Notes: generated from the letters alone by a model not told the origin. A DNA stretch of 64,000 bases from Lacrimispora sphenoides JCM 1415 (GCF_900105615.1 NZ_LT630003.1:1922001-1986000); one strand, 5' to 3'; positions 46,086 to 55,568 are shown, numbered from the stretch's first letter. Numbers and translations: made by a program.

Positions 46086-46266
46086 TCGTTTTCGTTCCTT
46101 TCTTCGCCGGCAGCCTGATACTTGTTGGTTTTATTTTATGATTTATGGCAGGATCTGTCAATCATGTATGTATTTTTACCTATGGGCAGAATGCCTTGAT
46201 ATTTTTTTTGTTCCATGATAATATGCTAATACTAGCGAAGAAATTATGGCAGGAAAAGGAGATATT

Positions 46267-47103
46267 ATGATTCGATTCTTATTGCGCTGTAAACAAATCT
46301 ATGACAAATACAGCAGGGATGAAATGACTGTATATGCAGCCCAGGCCTCCTTCTTCACCATTATAGCAGCATTTCCCTTTATGATGCTTTTACTGGCATT
46401 GATACAGCTCATCCCATCTATTACGAAAGCCAATTTACTCCAGCTTATGATTACGATCATCCCAAGTACACTGGAAATGAACAGCTTAATCGTATCAGTT
46501 ATCGATGACCTTTATACGAATTCTCCGGCAGCTGTCTTATCCGCGACCGCAGTGGCTGCCATATGGTCCGCTTCCAAGGGGATGCTCAGCATTGAACGAG
46601 GCTTAAACCGGGTATTTGGCCAGGAGAAAAAGCGAAACTATATCGTGACCAGGATCATCTGCGCTGTTTATACCATTATTTTTATGATTATCTGTCTCCT
46701 GACCCTTGTTCTGCTGGTCCTTGGAGGTACCATTCAGAGCTTTATGAACCACCACTTTCCGCTGCTGGCCGAGATCACCCAGTATGTCCTTACATTTCGT
46801 ACCATGCTCGTTTTTATGATGACGATCTGCTTTGCTGTCCTTTATACTTATGTTCCGGAAAAAAAGCAGCATTTTTTAAGTCAGCTGCCCGGAGCCGCCT
46901 TTTGTACCTTGGGATGGATCGCTTCATCTTTTGCGTTTTCCATTTATTTTAATAATTTCGGCAATTACTCGGTCATGTACGGAAGCCTTACAGCCATTGT
47001 GCTGTTAATGCTGTGGATTTATGCCTGTATCTGCATCCTGTTTTATGGTGCTGAAATCAATTACTATTATTCATTAAACTGGAGGGAGCATATGCGCTCT
47101 TAA
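46267..47103 (+). CDS. YihY/BrkB family membrane protein
   Basis: A 278-residue polytopic protein of the YihY/virulence factor BrkB family (formerly mislabelled RNase BN). The N-terminal signature YAAQASFFTIIAAFPFMMLL is followed by SASKGMLSIERGLNRVF and about six membrane segments, ending in MLWIYACICILFYGAEINYY. The frame starts at 46246, but the ATG at 46267 has AAAGGAG upstream. The function is not established; a transporter or envelope role is assumed for the family. Confidence 0.92.
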   Translation: MIRFLLRCKQIYDKYSRDEMTVYAAQASFFTIIAAFPFMMLLLALIQLIPSITKANLLQLMITIIPSTLEMNSLIVSVIDDLYTNSPAAVLSATAVAAIWSASKGMLSIERGLNRVFGQEKKRNYIVTRIICAVYTIIFMIICLLTLVLLVLGGTIQSFMNHHFPLLAEITQYVLTFRTMLVFMMTICFAVLYTYVPEKKQHFLSQLPGAAFCTLGWIASSFAFSIYFNNFGNYSVMYGSLTAIVLLMLWIYACICILFYGAEINYYYSLNWREHMRS

Positions 47104-47105
47104 TC

Positions 47106-47144
47106 AAAAACCAGGGCTTGCAGAAAAAGGCAGCCCTGGTTTTT
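47106..47144. terminator. Bidirectional terminator between yihY and cysK
   Basis: AAAAACCAGGGCT pairs with AGCCCTGGTTTTT; two convergent genes share it. Confidence 0.8.
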
Positions 47145-47164
47145 CTTATTTACAGTTAAATTGT

Positions 47165-48094
47165 TCAGGTAAACAAAGGGGTGGATAAGTATCTGTCCCC
47201 TGTATCGGGAAGAATGACTACAATCCTTTTTCCGGCATATTCCGGACGTTTCGCAACTTCCCTGGCTGCCCATACGGCTGCAGAGGAAGAAATTCCCACT
47301 AAAATCCCTTCTGTTTGCGCGATTTCCTTTCCCGTCTCGTATGCATCTCCATTTTCCACCGGTATGATCTCATCGTAAACATCTGTATTTAAGATTGACG
47401 GGACAAATCCGGCACCGATTCCCTGAATTCCATGAGGTCCAGGATTTCCGCCGGATAGAACCGGCGATGCGGCAGGTTCTACTGCTATCACCTTTATCTC
47501 TGGATTTTTGCTTTTTAAATATTCTCCTGCTCCGGTAATGGTACCTCCGGTTCCCACACCAGCTATAAGAACATCGATCATACCATCGGTATCTTCCCAT
47601 ATTTCCGGGCCGGTTGTTTCATAATGAGCCCTGGAATTGGACGGATTATCAAACTGTCCCAGAATAATGGAACCGGTTATTTCTGTTTGCAGCTCTTTCG
47701 CCTTTGCAATGGCGCCGGACATTCCCTTTGACCCTTCTGTCAATACAATTTCCGCTCCATATGCCTTTAATAGATTACGCCGTTCCACGCTCATGGTCTC
47801 CGGCATGGTAAGAATCGCTCTGTATCCTCTCATAGCAGCTATGCTTGCAATACCGATGCCCGTATTGCCGGAAGTTGGTTCTATGATCGTGGCGCCAGGC
47901 TTTAAAGTGCCGGACTTTTCTGCATCCTGAATCATATAGAGAGCCGCCCGGTCCTTAACACTTCCGGCCGGATTAAAATATTCCAGCTTTGCTATAATGG
48001 CAGCCGCCACATGGTGCTTTTTTCCATAATTGGAGAACTCTACCAGGGGTGTATGGCCGATCAGTTCTGATGCACTTTTCTTGATATTTTCCAT
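47165..48094 (-). CDS. cysK: Cysteine synthase A
   Basis: PLP enzyme that makes cysteine from O-acetylserine and sulfide. The PLP lysine is in NPAGSVKDRAA (near residue 40), substrate loop TSGNTGIG (near 68) and phosphate-binding GVGTGGTITG (near 175) are clear. The length of about 309 residues is normal. An ATG at 48094 lies six bases after AAGAGGAT and is favoured over the ATG at 48100. A 13-bp palindrome GAACGATTCGTTC (48116-48128) sits just upstream and may be an operator. Confidence 0.96.
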   Translation of the reverse strand: MENIKKSASELIGHTPLVEFSNYGKKHHVAAAIIAKLEYFNPAGSVKDRAALYMIQDAEKSGTLKPGATIIEPTSGNTGIGIASIAAMRGYRAILTMPETMSVERRNLLKAYGAEIVLTEGSKGMSGAIAKAKELQTEITGSIILGQFDNPSNSRAHYETTGPEIWEDTDGMIDVLIAGVGTGGTITGAGEYLKSKNPEIKVIAVEPAASPVLSGGNPGPHGIQGIGAGFVPSILNTDVYDEIIPVENGDAYETGKEIAQTEGILVGISSSAAVWAAREVAKRPEYAGKRIVVILPDTGDRYLSTPLFT

Positions 48095-48173
48095 ATTCAT
48101 CCTCTTTTCAACTGCGAACGATTCGTTCCCTTTTTATTTCAGCAGGACAGGACCTGCCGCCCCAGCCAGGGCT

Positions 48174-49670
48174 TTATGACAGTTCATACAGGCTGTAATA
48201 CTTTTCTTTCAGGTACTGAATGAAATATTCCGGGGTAAAATCCTCTCCAGTAGTATCTTTTAATATCTCACGGCTGGTTTTCAGCTTACCAAACTTGTGG
48301 ATATGTTCTCTCAAATAATCTCTTATAACATCAAGCTTTCCACTTATAAGAAGCTCGTCAAAATCCATTTCTTTTCTCATATGGTAATATAACTGCGCTC
48401 CAAAAGCATTACCCAGGGCATAAGAAGGGAAATAGCCGATCAGCCCCTGAGACCAGTGGATGTCCTGCAGGATTCCCTCTGATGGATTTTCCGGTCGCAC
48501 TCCAAGATATTCTTCATATTTATCTGCCCAGATTTCCGGAAGCTTCTTTAAGTCCACATCTTCTTCCATAATCATTTTCTCAATTTCATAGCGGATCATA
48601 ATATGAAGATTATAGGTAAGTTCATCGGCCTCTGTACGGATAAAGCTTGGCTGCACCTTATTAACTGCATCCATAAACTGCTCAATGGAGATTCCCTTTA
48701 GTTCTTCAGAATAAAGTTCCTGAAGCTTTCCATAAAGAGGAGTCCAGAACGCCTGGCTGCGGCCGATGATATTCTCAAAAAACCGGGACTGGGATTCATG
48801 CATTCCCATGGAGGTCCCCTGCCCTACCGGTGTCTGGGTGATCTCATCACTGATTCCCAGTTCATAAATTCCGTGACCGGCTTCATGGATCACAGAGAAC
48901 ATAGCGTTATCCATCTTCTCACGATAACTGGTCGTAATTCTCACATCGTGATTATGGAGATTTGTCGTAAATGGGTGGGCGCTTTCTGAAAGCACACCCT
49001 TTGTAAAATCAAAACCAACATATTCCGCGAGATAGTGTGCCATCTCTCTTTGCTTTTCCTCAGGGTATCCGCCTGATAAAAAGGAATCATCAATGTTCTT
49101 TCCATTCTCCTTTATTTCTTTTAAAAGGGGAACAATTTCTTCTTTCAGACGGCTGAAAAACTCATCCAAAAGCTCCATATTAAATCCTTTTTCAAACTCA
49201 TCCAATATAACATCATAAAGCTTCTGGCCTTCCTTCTTCCGGTAAGAAGCAAACTTCTTTTTAAATCCGATTACTTTTTCAAGTGTCGGTGCAAAGGAAT
49301 CAAAATCTTCCTCTTTTTTTGCCTTTGACCAGATTCTGGCTGCCTCGGCTATGAGCTGGGCATTTTCCCGGTACTCATTTGACGGAATACACACCAGTTC
49401 TTCTCTGGCTTCCTTTGCTCCCTTGACAATGGCCCGCTCCACATCAGACAGGCTTTTATCTTCCTCGCAGTCGGCAATGGCTTTTCCCATCTCTTCCCCT
49501 GTCATAACTCTGTAATATTCCTCAGAGAGCGCACCGATTACCCTTGAAGTGTAGGAACCGGCACCTTCCGGTGCAAGAGTTTCATTATCCCATTCAAAAA
49601 GAACGAGGGAAGTTTGAAGTGCCATAGTCTTTTCAAGCAAAGAGTACAAAATCTCATAAGATTTGCTCAT
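48174..49670 (-). CDS. Carboxypeptidase M32 (thermostable carboxypeptidase Taq family)
   Basis: A 498-residue metallocarboxypeptidase. The zinc motif HEAGH is in SVIHEAGHGIYELG (near residue 250), with the downstream ESQSRFFENIIGRS (Glu ligand) and IRTEADELTYNLHIMIRYE, all typical of M32. Cytoplasmic; it releases C-terminal amino acids from peptides. The ATG at 49670 has AAAGGAG upstream, while the longer frame to 49721 lacks a good site. Confidence 0.94.
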   Translation of the reverse strand: MSKSYEILYSLLEKTMALQTSLVLFEWDNETLAPEGAGSYTSRVIGALSEEYYRVMTGEEMGKAIADCEEDKSLSDVERAIVKGAKEAREELVCIPSNEYRENAQLIAEAARIWSKAKKEEDFDSFAPTLEKVIGFKKKFASYRKKEGQKLYDVILDEFEKGFNMELLDEFFSRLKEEIVPLLKEIKENGKNIDDSFLSGGYPEEKQREMAHYLAEYVGFDFTKGVLSESAHPFTTNLHNHDVRITTSYREKMDNAMFSVIHEAGHGIYELGISDEITQTPVGQGTSMGMHESQSRFFENIIGRSQAFWTPLYGKLQELYSEELKGISIEQFMDAVNKVQPSFIRTEADELTYNLHIMIRYEIEKMIMEEDVDLKKLPEIWADKYEEYLGVRPENPSEGILQDIHWSQGLIGYFPSYALGNAFGAQLYYHMRKEMDFDELLISGKLDVIRDYLREHIHKFGKLKTSREILKDTTGEDFTPEYFIQYLKEKYYSLYELS

Positions 49671-49780
49671 AATTTGTTTCTCCTTTATTTCTATAAGTAA
49701 TAAACCTAGTATTTGACTCAAAATCAGGGACGCTCTGTATGAGTGTCCCCAGGCAGGATGAAAAAATACTTTTTAAAGCA

Positions 49781-50857
49781 TCATTTTCCGGTGCCAAAAA
49801 TGGATGCTTCTTTTATATCAAGGGATTTAAGCCATTTTTTGACTTTTTCCTCCTGATAGGCTTTTGCAGAAAAATCCTCAAGCTCCATATCAATAGGAAT
49901 ATCCGTTTTCATGGTCGCCAGGGTTTTAGAAAGCAGGGCTGCCTTTTCCCCGCACAACTCTTCTTCACTGGTCTTTGTCATCGCTTTATAAGGAGAACGG
50001 GTGATTCCCAATTCATTTTTCCAGAAATCCTGGAGTGCTTTCAGGCTCTTTTTATCAGACTCAGCCTCGTGAATGGAACGGTATATCTCTTCCACTGTGC
50101 CGTATTCCCGAAGAAGCGGAGGCGCCGCACTGCTGACTCCCTTTACTCCCGGGATATTATCAGAAGGATCTCCCTGGATTCCCTTTAAATCTGCAATCTG
50201 CTCCGGCCGTACACCCTCTTCATTCAGCACCGTGTCAGAGGTATATTCAAAAACCTTTTCAGGAAGGTTGACCTCATCTTTTTTTACACCGTAAAAAGAA
50301 TAATATTTTTTGTATAGCTCCTCCGCTTTCTCCTGCCGTGACTGAACCATCCACGCACGGACATTGTATTCATCGTTTACCAGCTGGAGATAATCGTGGT
50401 CCTTTGTCAGAAGGATCATAGAAATCTCATCCCGGAATTTCATAACCAGGCTTCCGGCATAATCATCAGCTTCATACTGTTCACTTAAAAGCACCTGAAA
50501 GCCCACGTCTTTTAAGATCTCTTCCATCAGGACAAACTGGCTTTTTAACGGCTCCGGAGTCACTCCCCGGGTTCCTTTATAATCCGGGTACAGCTCTCTT
50601 CGAAATGTATCCCTGGTTTTGTCAAATACAAAGGCTATGTGATCCGGCTGCTGCTTTTTCATCAAAGAGACCACCATCTTAAGCATACCGAAAATAGCGT
50701 TGGTATAAGTGCCATCCTTTGCATGGAGGATCCTATCATAATGCTTCTGTTTCTCCTCCTCTGACTTTGCAAACATGATCTCCCTTGGTAAAACCGCGTA
50801 ATAACAGGTCGACAGCATAGAGGAACCGTCAACGACTACAAATTTTCTTTCAGACAT
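49781..50857 (-). CDS. 5'-3' exonuclease (DNA polymerase I N-domain-like)
   Basis: A 358-residue stand-alone flap/5'-3' exonuclease. Acidic metal ligands are visible in VVVDGSSML (residue about 9), FVFDKTRDTFRRELYPDYKG, YEADDYAGSL and LLTKDHDYLQL; the helix-hairpin-helix is in LKGIQGDPSDNIPGVKGV. Such proteins assist Okazaki-fragment processing when polymerase I lacks this domain or act as a second copy. The ATG at 50857 has GGAG six bases upstream; an ATG at 50869 is also possible. Confidence 0.9.
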   Translation of the reverse strand: MSERKFVVVDGSSMLSTCYYAVLPREIMFAKSEEEKQKHYDRILHAKDGTYTNAIFGMLKMVVSLMKKQQPDHIAFVFDKTRDTFRRELYPDYKGTRGVTPEPLKSQFVLMEEILKDVGFQVLLSEQYEADDYAGSLVMKFRDEISMILLTKDHDYLQLVNDEYNVRAWMVQSRQEKAEELYKKYYSFYGVKKDEVNLPEKVFEYTSDTVLNEEGVRPEQIADLKGIQGDPSDNIPGVKGVSSAAPPLLREYGTVEEIYRSIHEAESDKKSLKALQDFWKNELGITRSPYKAMTKTSEEELCGEKAALLSKTLATMKTDIPIDMELEDFSAKAYQEEKVKKWLKSLDIKEASIFGTGK

Positions 50858-50889
50858 GTATTTCTCCATTTCTTTAAATCTTAGCAAAA

Positions 50890-51123
50890 TCAGGTAAAAT
50901 AATTCTGCAGTTCTGTTTCATTTTTCGCGCCCAGGCGTTTCATGACTTCTTTTCGCTCCTGAGCAGATAATCCCTTCCACAGTTTTTGGACGCGAGGGTC
51001 CCCAAAACCGATGTATGGTACTCCATTCCGCTCGCATTCATAGGATGACAAGTAGTGATTGAGAGCACTCCATTCCACATAAAACGCATTGATGCCGCGG
51101 CTTAAAGAGCTTACTTTTACCAT
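50890..51123 (-). CDS. Small conserved-looking protein, unknown
   Basis: A 77-residue soluble protein I do not recognise. It contains GINAFYVEWSALNHYLSSYE and the segment GVPYIGFGDPRVQKLWKGL, with a helical C-terminus (SAQERKEVMKRLGAKNETEL). The ATG has AGGGAGGAAGG upstream, a strong site, and the gene ends 32 bp before the exonuclease start, so the two are likely one transcript. No signal peptide, cysteine pair or membrane segment. Confidence 0.65.
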   Translation of the reverse strand: MVKVSSLSRGINAFYVEWSALNHYLSSYECERNGVPYIGFGDPRVQKLWKGLSAQERKEVMKRLGAKNETELQNYFT

Positions 51124-51246
51124 GATCCTTCCTCCCTGATAAATATGTGCTATCCCGATCAGATATTCCCTTCCATTATACTCTGAATTTCCATTTATTC
51201 ATAGTCCAATCATTAAGTTTTAAAATATAATTTTCCTCAAAAGACG

Positions 51247-51275
51247 TTGAACTATGTAGCAATAGGCTATATAAT
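51247..51275 (+). promoter_or_regulatory. Promoter of the CheW-CZB gene
   Basis: TTGAAC (51247-51252) and TATAAT (51270-51275) with 17-bp spacing, 41 bp before the start codon. Confidence 0.7.
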
Positions 51276-51316
51276 ACAGATATCAAGAATAAAAAAAGGG
51301 AAGGTACTATCAGAAA

Positions 51317-52138
51317 ATGGAAAAAGAGATCAGATGTCCGTATATTTTATTTAAAATTGCCGGTTCCCTCTATTGCATCAACAGTAAATACATATCAACC
51401 ATTGTACAGCTGCCAGACTACAGCACAATACCGGCCGCTCCGGCCAATGTGACCGGAATGTTCAAATACCGGAACGAAGTCATTCAAATGCTTGACTTAC
51501 GGGTTACTTTTGGATTAAAATCCATTTCCGATGAGTGCAGGGATTTTGAAGATATGATTGATGCCAGAAAACAGGACCATGTTAATTGGGTAAAGGAACT
51601 GGAGCGTTTTATTAATGAAGGCGGCTCCTTCCATCTGGCAAAAGATCCCCATCAGTGCGCTTTGGGAAAGTGGTATGACAGTTTTAAAACCGACAATCTT
51701 ACCATCATCAATCATCTGCGCAAAATAGAAGAGCCTCATGAAAAGCTTCATCTGGCTGCCGATGAAGCAGACCGCTGCAAAAAGGACTGCGAAAACTGCC
51801 AGAGAGAGGAATGCCTCCTTAAAATTTTAAAGCGGGTAAAGGAAGTATCCATGCCGACCATACTCAACCTTTTGGACCAGACAAAGGAATTATTCCGTTC
51901 AACGATTTACAAAGAGATGGTTCTTATACTGGATGGCATCAGATGGGGAATCGTGGTTGACGAGATCGTTTCCGTTGAAGAACTTGAAACAATTGCAGGC
52001 AGGGATCAGGATCCCATGGTAAGCCATTGTTCCTATATCAATCAGGTAATGGAAAGTCCTAAAAGCGAAGGTCTTATCTTCGAGCTGAACACAAAGTCCT
52101 TATCAGCCAAATTAAAAGAATTGGAAGCTGCTTATTAA
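51317..52138 (+). CDS. CheW-like chemotaxis protein with inserted CZB zinc domain
   Basis: A 273-residue protein in which a CheW domain is split. Residues 8-70 give the first half (CPYILFKIAGSLYCINSKYI, then VTGMFKYRNEVIQMLDLR) and residues 195-270 the second (MVLILDGIRWGIVVDEIVSV, then LIFELNTKSL). Between them lies a CZB (chemoreceptor zinc-binding) domain: H88, C114 in the CALGKWYDSF signature, H141 and H145 are the expected zinc ligands. Four extra cysteines (CKKDCENCQREEC, residues 154-166) follow. CZB domains respond to zinc or hypochlorite. It stands alone; no other chemotaxis genes are in the window. Confidence 0.88.
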   Translation: MEKEIRCPYILFKIAGSLYCINSKYISTIVQLPDYSTIPAAPANVTGMFKYRNEVIQMLDLRVTFGLKSISDECRDFEDMIDARKQDHVNWVKELERFINEGGSFHLAKDPHQCALGKWYDSFKTDNLTIINHLRKIEEPHEKLHLAADEADRCKKDCENCQREECLLKILKRVKEVSMPTILNLLDQTKELFRSTIYKEMVLILDGIRWGIVVDEIVSVEELETIAGRDQDPMVSHCSYINQVMESPKSEGLIFELNTKSLSAKLKELEAAY

Positions 52139-52157
52139 AAGATGATTCTATATGAAA

Positions 52158-52193
52158 AGAGCCGGAAAAGTTGCTGTTAAACTTTTCCGGCTC
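52158..52193 (-). terminator. Terminator of the NUDIX gene
   Basis: A 15-bp perfect stem (AGAGCCGGAAAAGTT and AACTTTTCCGGCTCT); a TCTTTTC run follows on the minus strand. It also ends the convergent CheW gene. Confidence 0.75.
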
Positions 52194-52231
52194 TCCCAGT
52201 GAAAGCCCAGGTACTTCCCTGGACTGACCGT

Positions 52232-52684
52232 TCAGAAATACTTCTTATTGCCCCACAAATTACTCTTCTTTAAATCCAGATATTCATTGTAGGCCTTTTC
52301 CAATATTTGTTTTTCGTTGGAAAACTTCAGAAGATGATACGCTTCATGGAACTTGTAATATCCTGAATCAATAAAATATTCTTCCCGCTGTGGTTTACTG
52401 TAATAGCTGTCGGCCATCATAAGATACCAGTGCACATCCTTCTCCACCATATCCTGAGGTGTGTTAAAAGAGTACTGGCTCTTTCCAATGTATTTGATTA
52501 TGGACGCACTTACGCCTGTCTCTTCCTTTACTTCCCGGAGAGCCGTCTCCTTATACTCTTCACCCGCTTCTACTGTTCCCTTTGGCAAAACCCAACCTTC
52601 ATACTTATTTTTGTAATTCTTATATAAAACCAGAATTTTACCTCGAAAAATAACCACACCGCCACAACTCGTTGCTTCTATCAT
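52232..52684 (-). CDS. NUDIX hydrolase
   Basis: A 150-residue Nudix pyrophosphohydrolase. The Nudix box matches G(x5)E(x7)REVKEETGV, starting GTVEAGEEYKETALREV near residue 39. The N-terminal SCGGVVIFRGKILVLYKN strand pattern resembles diadenosine polyphosphate hydrolase-type members, but the substrate is not predictable. The frame extends to 52813, yet the ATG at 52684 has CTGGAGGA upstream and is clearly the start. Confidence 0.9.
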   Translation of the reverse strand: MIEATSCGGVVIFRGKILVLYKNYKNKYEGWVLPKGTVEAGEEYKETALREVKEETGVSASIIKYIGKSQYSFNTPQDMVEKDVHWYLMMADSYYSKPQREEYFIDSGYYKFHEAYHLLKFSNEKQILEKAYNEYLDLKKSNLWGNKKYF

Positions 52685-52818
52685 TGCAATTCCTCCAGAG
52701 TGAAACCGTAACTCCCATGGGAAGCCCGGTTTTGGTGTGTCACACAGACTGGCTCTAGTATACCTCTTTTTGGTTTCATATGCAAGTGCGTAATTATTGT
52801 AAACATGTATCATTCTTT

Positions 52819-54246
52819 TTATTGTTTGGAAAAATATACATCAAAAAGAGCTCTGGCAATCGGAGCTGCTGCCTGCCCGCCTGAGCCGGCCTCTTCTGCA
52901 ATTACACTTATAACAACTCTTGGATGCTCTGCCGGAGCAAATCCCACAAACCAAGCATGGGTTTCCTTACCTTTTTCAAATTCCGCAGATCCGGTCTTTC
53001 CGGCTACCGTATAGGCATCGGTCCTAAGGGCGGAGCCTGTTCCCTCTGTTACAACATCCCGCATAAACTCGGTTAATTCAGAAGCTTCCACGGCAGTCAT
53101 TAGATTCGTATAGGACTGAGGCATAAATTTCTTAATGACATCTCCCCCTACGTTTTCCACCCGGTCAATAAAATAAGGCTTCATAAGAGTTCCGCCGTTT
53201 GCAATGGCCGCAACAATCATGGCATTATGAATGGGCGTGATCTGAGTCTGGCCCTGGCCAATCGCAGTCTGAAGGATCTGCCACGTATCAGCGCCGCCTC
53301 CCATGGTATAAGAGCTTTTGCTGCTTGCAATAGGTAAGGCCAGATCCGTATTAAACAGAAGCTGGTCCGCAGTATTCTTTAACCCATTTAAGTCCAGCTG
53401 CAAACCAAGATTTGAAAAAGCTCCGTTGCAGGAATTTGCAAACGCCTGTTCCAGATTTTGGTGTCCATGGACTGTCTCATGGTAACACCGTATGGTATAA
53501 TCCCCATTTTTATAAATCCCTTTGCAGTCAAAGGTATAATCATTATAATTGGAGGGATTTTCCTTTATATATTCCAATGCCGTAATTATCTTAAAGGTGG
53601 ACCCCGGAGGGTAAAGTCCCTGAGTCGCACGGTTTAATAACTGTCCTGAAGTGTTCTCCTCCGCCACTAGTTGACTCCAGTCTTCAGCCAGGGTATTGGG
53701 GTTATAATCGGGCTTGGATACCATGGCAAGGATCTTGCCGGTATCCGGCTCCATCACTACCACCGCCCCTTTTCGCTTACCTAAGGCATCATAAGCCGTC
53801 TTCTGAAGATCCACATCAAGAGTAGAGACAACACTGTCCCCCTGATTCTTCTTGCCGGACAGCTCATTTGCCACCTGCTCAACAAGATTTACATGGCTTG
53901 TCAGGAGATAGAAATTAGCCAGGGCTTCCAGACCGGTCTTTCCATTGGTGGAATATCCCACCGCATGGGCAAACAGCGAATCATAGGGATAAATTCTAGT
54001 TTCCTTTCCCTCTCCGTCCACCTCAGTCCTGGCAAGGATCCTGCCGTCATTGCTGTAGATTTCTCCACGCACCACCCGGTCGGCAAAGCTGTCAAGTCTG
54101 GCATTATAGGAGTTATTGATCACGCTGTCGCTTTTCACAAGCAAAAAGTAACCAAAATAAGCCGCAAGCCCTACAAAAAGTAGTACGACCCCATAGGTAA
54201 GTATCAGGATATGGTGATTTGCTTTTGGATTCGGGTTAGCCTTCAT
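52819..54246 (-). CDS. Penicillin-binding protein, class B transpeptidase (PbpA-like)
   Basis: A 475-residue membrane-anchored transpeptidase for peptidoglycan cross-linking. One N-terminal membrane helix (ILILTYGVVLLFVGLAAYF), a short N-terminal non-catalytic domain (VVRGEIYSNDGRILARTEVD) and the transpeptidase domain with PGSTFKI (SxxK), ANSCNGAF (SxN) and AGKTGSAEF (KTG). It is shorter than typical PBP2/FtsI and resembles the PbpA class that pairs with an FtsW/RodA gene. Its start (ATG 54246) overlaps the FtsW gene by 11 bp; the frame extends to 54303. Division or sporulation role not resolved. Confidence 0.92.
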   Translation of the reverse strand: MKANPNPKANHHILILTYGVVLLFVGLAAYFGYFLLVKSDSVINNSYNARLDSFADRVVRGEIYSNDGRILARTEVDGEGKETRIYPYDSLFAHAVGYSTNGKTGLEALANFYLLTSHVNLVEQVANELSGKKNQGDSVVSTLDVDLQKTAYDALGKRKGAVVVMEPDTGKILAMVSKPDYNPNTLAEDWSQLVAEENTSGQLLNRATQGLYPPGSTFKIITALEYIKENPSNYNDYTFDCKGIYKNGDYTIRCYHETVHGHQNLEQAFANSCNGAFSNLGLQLDLNGLKNTADQLLFNTDLALPIASSKSSYTMGGGADTWQILQTAIGQGQTQITPIHNAMIVAAIANGGTLMKPYFIDRVENVGGDVIKKFMPQSYTNLMTAVEASELTEFMRDVVTEGTGSALRTDAYTVAGKTGSAEFEKGKETHAWFVGFAPAEHPRVVISVIAEEAGSGGQAAAPIARALFDVYFSKQ

Positions 54247-55561
54247 ATTTTTCTTCTTCCTCTTCATTGCGTTTGAGTATATAAAGTCCCTGGATGATTC
54301 CAAAGATGATAAAGGTGCTTAGGATTGAGCTTCCTCCATAACTGACCAAAGGAAGCGTTACTCCTGTGGAAGGGATAAATTTCGTTACTCCTCCCACAGT
54401 TAAAAATACCTGAATGATATAAATTGTCCCAAGGCCAAATGCAATCAGCTTATAGAATATCGCCTGCATCCGGCTGGCAATCATCATGAACTGTAAAAAG
54501 CATCCCAGGCAGATGAGAAGGACACACAGGGCAAAGATTCCCCCCAGCTCCTCCGAAATCGCTGAAAATATAAAATCCTTTTCTACCACCGGGATCCTTC
54601 TTGGCATCCCACGGTACAGTCCCATACCAAACCAGCCTCCGGTGCCAATGGCAAACAAAGACTGGGTAATCTGGTATCCCTTCCCTGCAATATCCGACCA
54701 GGGGTTTAACCATGCCGATACTCTGGTCCTTACATGCCCGAACAGCTGATATGCCAGCATAGAAGCCAAAGTTCCTCCTCCGGCGCCGGCCAGAAGATAC
54801 CACCATTTTCCCGTTGCAACAAAGAGCATGAAAACATAAGTCACAAAGAAAATGAGGGCGCTTCCAAGATCTTTTGATGCCACCAGAATGAGCACATGAA
54901 GGGCCGCCACCGAAGTGACAATAAGAACCGTCTTCATGCTGGTGGACCGATAAAACATCGTGGCTATAAAAAAGACATAAATAATCTTTACAAATTCCGT
55001 GGGCTGGAAGGAATAACCTCCGAACTCCAGGGAAAGCTGGGCGCCGTAACTGCTGGTTCCGGCAAGGCATACTATTCCCAGGAGAAGAATTCCTCCTATT
55101 CCATAGATCCATGGAATCTTACTTAGCTGCCATACTCTGTCAATGACAAAGGGGATGGCAAATGTCACCAGAGCCGCGGCAGCTACGATGACAAACTGCT
55201 TCATGGCCCGGTCAAAGGAAAGCCTGGTCAGCATAATAAAGCCAATGGTAAGGAGCATGCACATATTATTGACCAGTAGCCTGGATACATTGCGGTAGAT
55301 CAGCCGGTACAGGAAAAGGTAACTGAAAAAGAAAATTACCTGAGCCACGTAAAAAACCAGCATCTTTTCATCCTCTGTCTCCAGCCAGATGACCAAATAG
55401 CCAAGCAGATGAATGAGAAACATAGCAAAATTCTGGCGTCTGCAAATCTTCCTTTTCCTGATTTCATCCGGAAAGGAAAAAAAACGAAAATTCAAATATG
55501 TGTATAATGCAATCAACAGTATCATCAGATATCTGGAGATGTCAATAATCAGATTAATCAT
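54236..55561 (-). CDS. FtsW/RodA/SpoVE family glycosyltransferase
   Basis: A 441-residue SEDS polymerase that makes glycan strands from lipid II. About ten membrane helices are seen. The SEDS signatures include FQPTEFVKIIYVFF, the catalytic Asp region ASKDLGSALIFFV, and the C-terminal GVTLPLVSYGGSSILSTFI. It overlaps its cognate class B PBP gene, the usual SEDS-bPBP pairing. The extra N-terminal helices make it longer than FtsW of E. coli; which of FtsW, RodA or SpoVE it serves is not decidable here. Confidence 0.94.
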   Translation of the reverse strand: MINLIIDISRYLMILLIALYTYLNFRFFSFPDEIRKRKICRRQNFAMFLIHLLGYLVIWLETEDEKMLVFYVAQVIFFFSYLFLYRLIYRNVSRLLVNNMCMLLTIGFIMLTRLSFDRAMKQFVIVAAAALVTFAIPFVIDRVWQLSKIPWIYGIGGILLLGIVCLAGTSSYGAQLSLEFGGYSFQPTEFVKIIYVFFIATMFYRSTSMKTVLIVTSVAALHVLILVASKDLGSALIFFVTYVFMLFVATGKWWYLLAGAGGGTLASMLAYQLFGHVRTRVSAWLNPWSDIAGKGYQITQSLFAIGTGGWFGMGLYRGMPRRIPVVEKDFIFSAISEELGGIFALCVLLICLGCFLQFMMIASRMQAIFYKLIAFGLGTIYIIQVFLTVGGVTKFIPSTGVTLPLVSYGGSSILSTFIIFGIIQGLYILKRNEEEEEKYEG

Positions 55562-55568
55562 ATGTCAC

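Noticed and set aside
48115..48128. CGAACGATTCGTTC considered as a LexA box
   Set aside because: The half-sites are one base too far apart for the CGAAC-N4-GTTCG pattern, and cysK is not an SOS gene.
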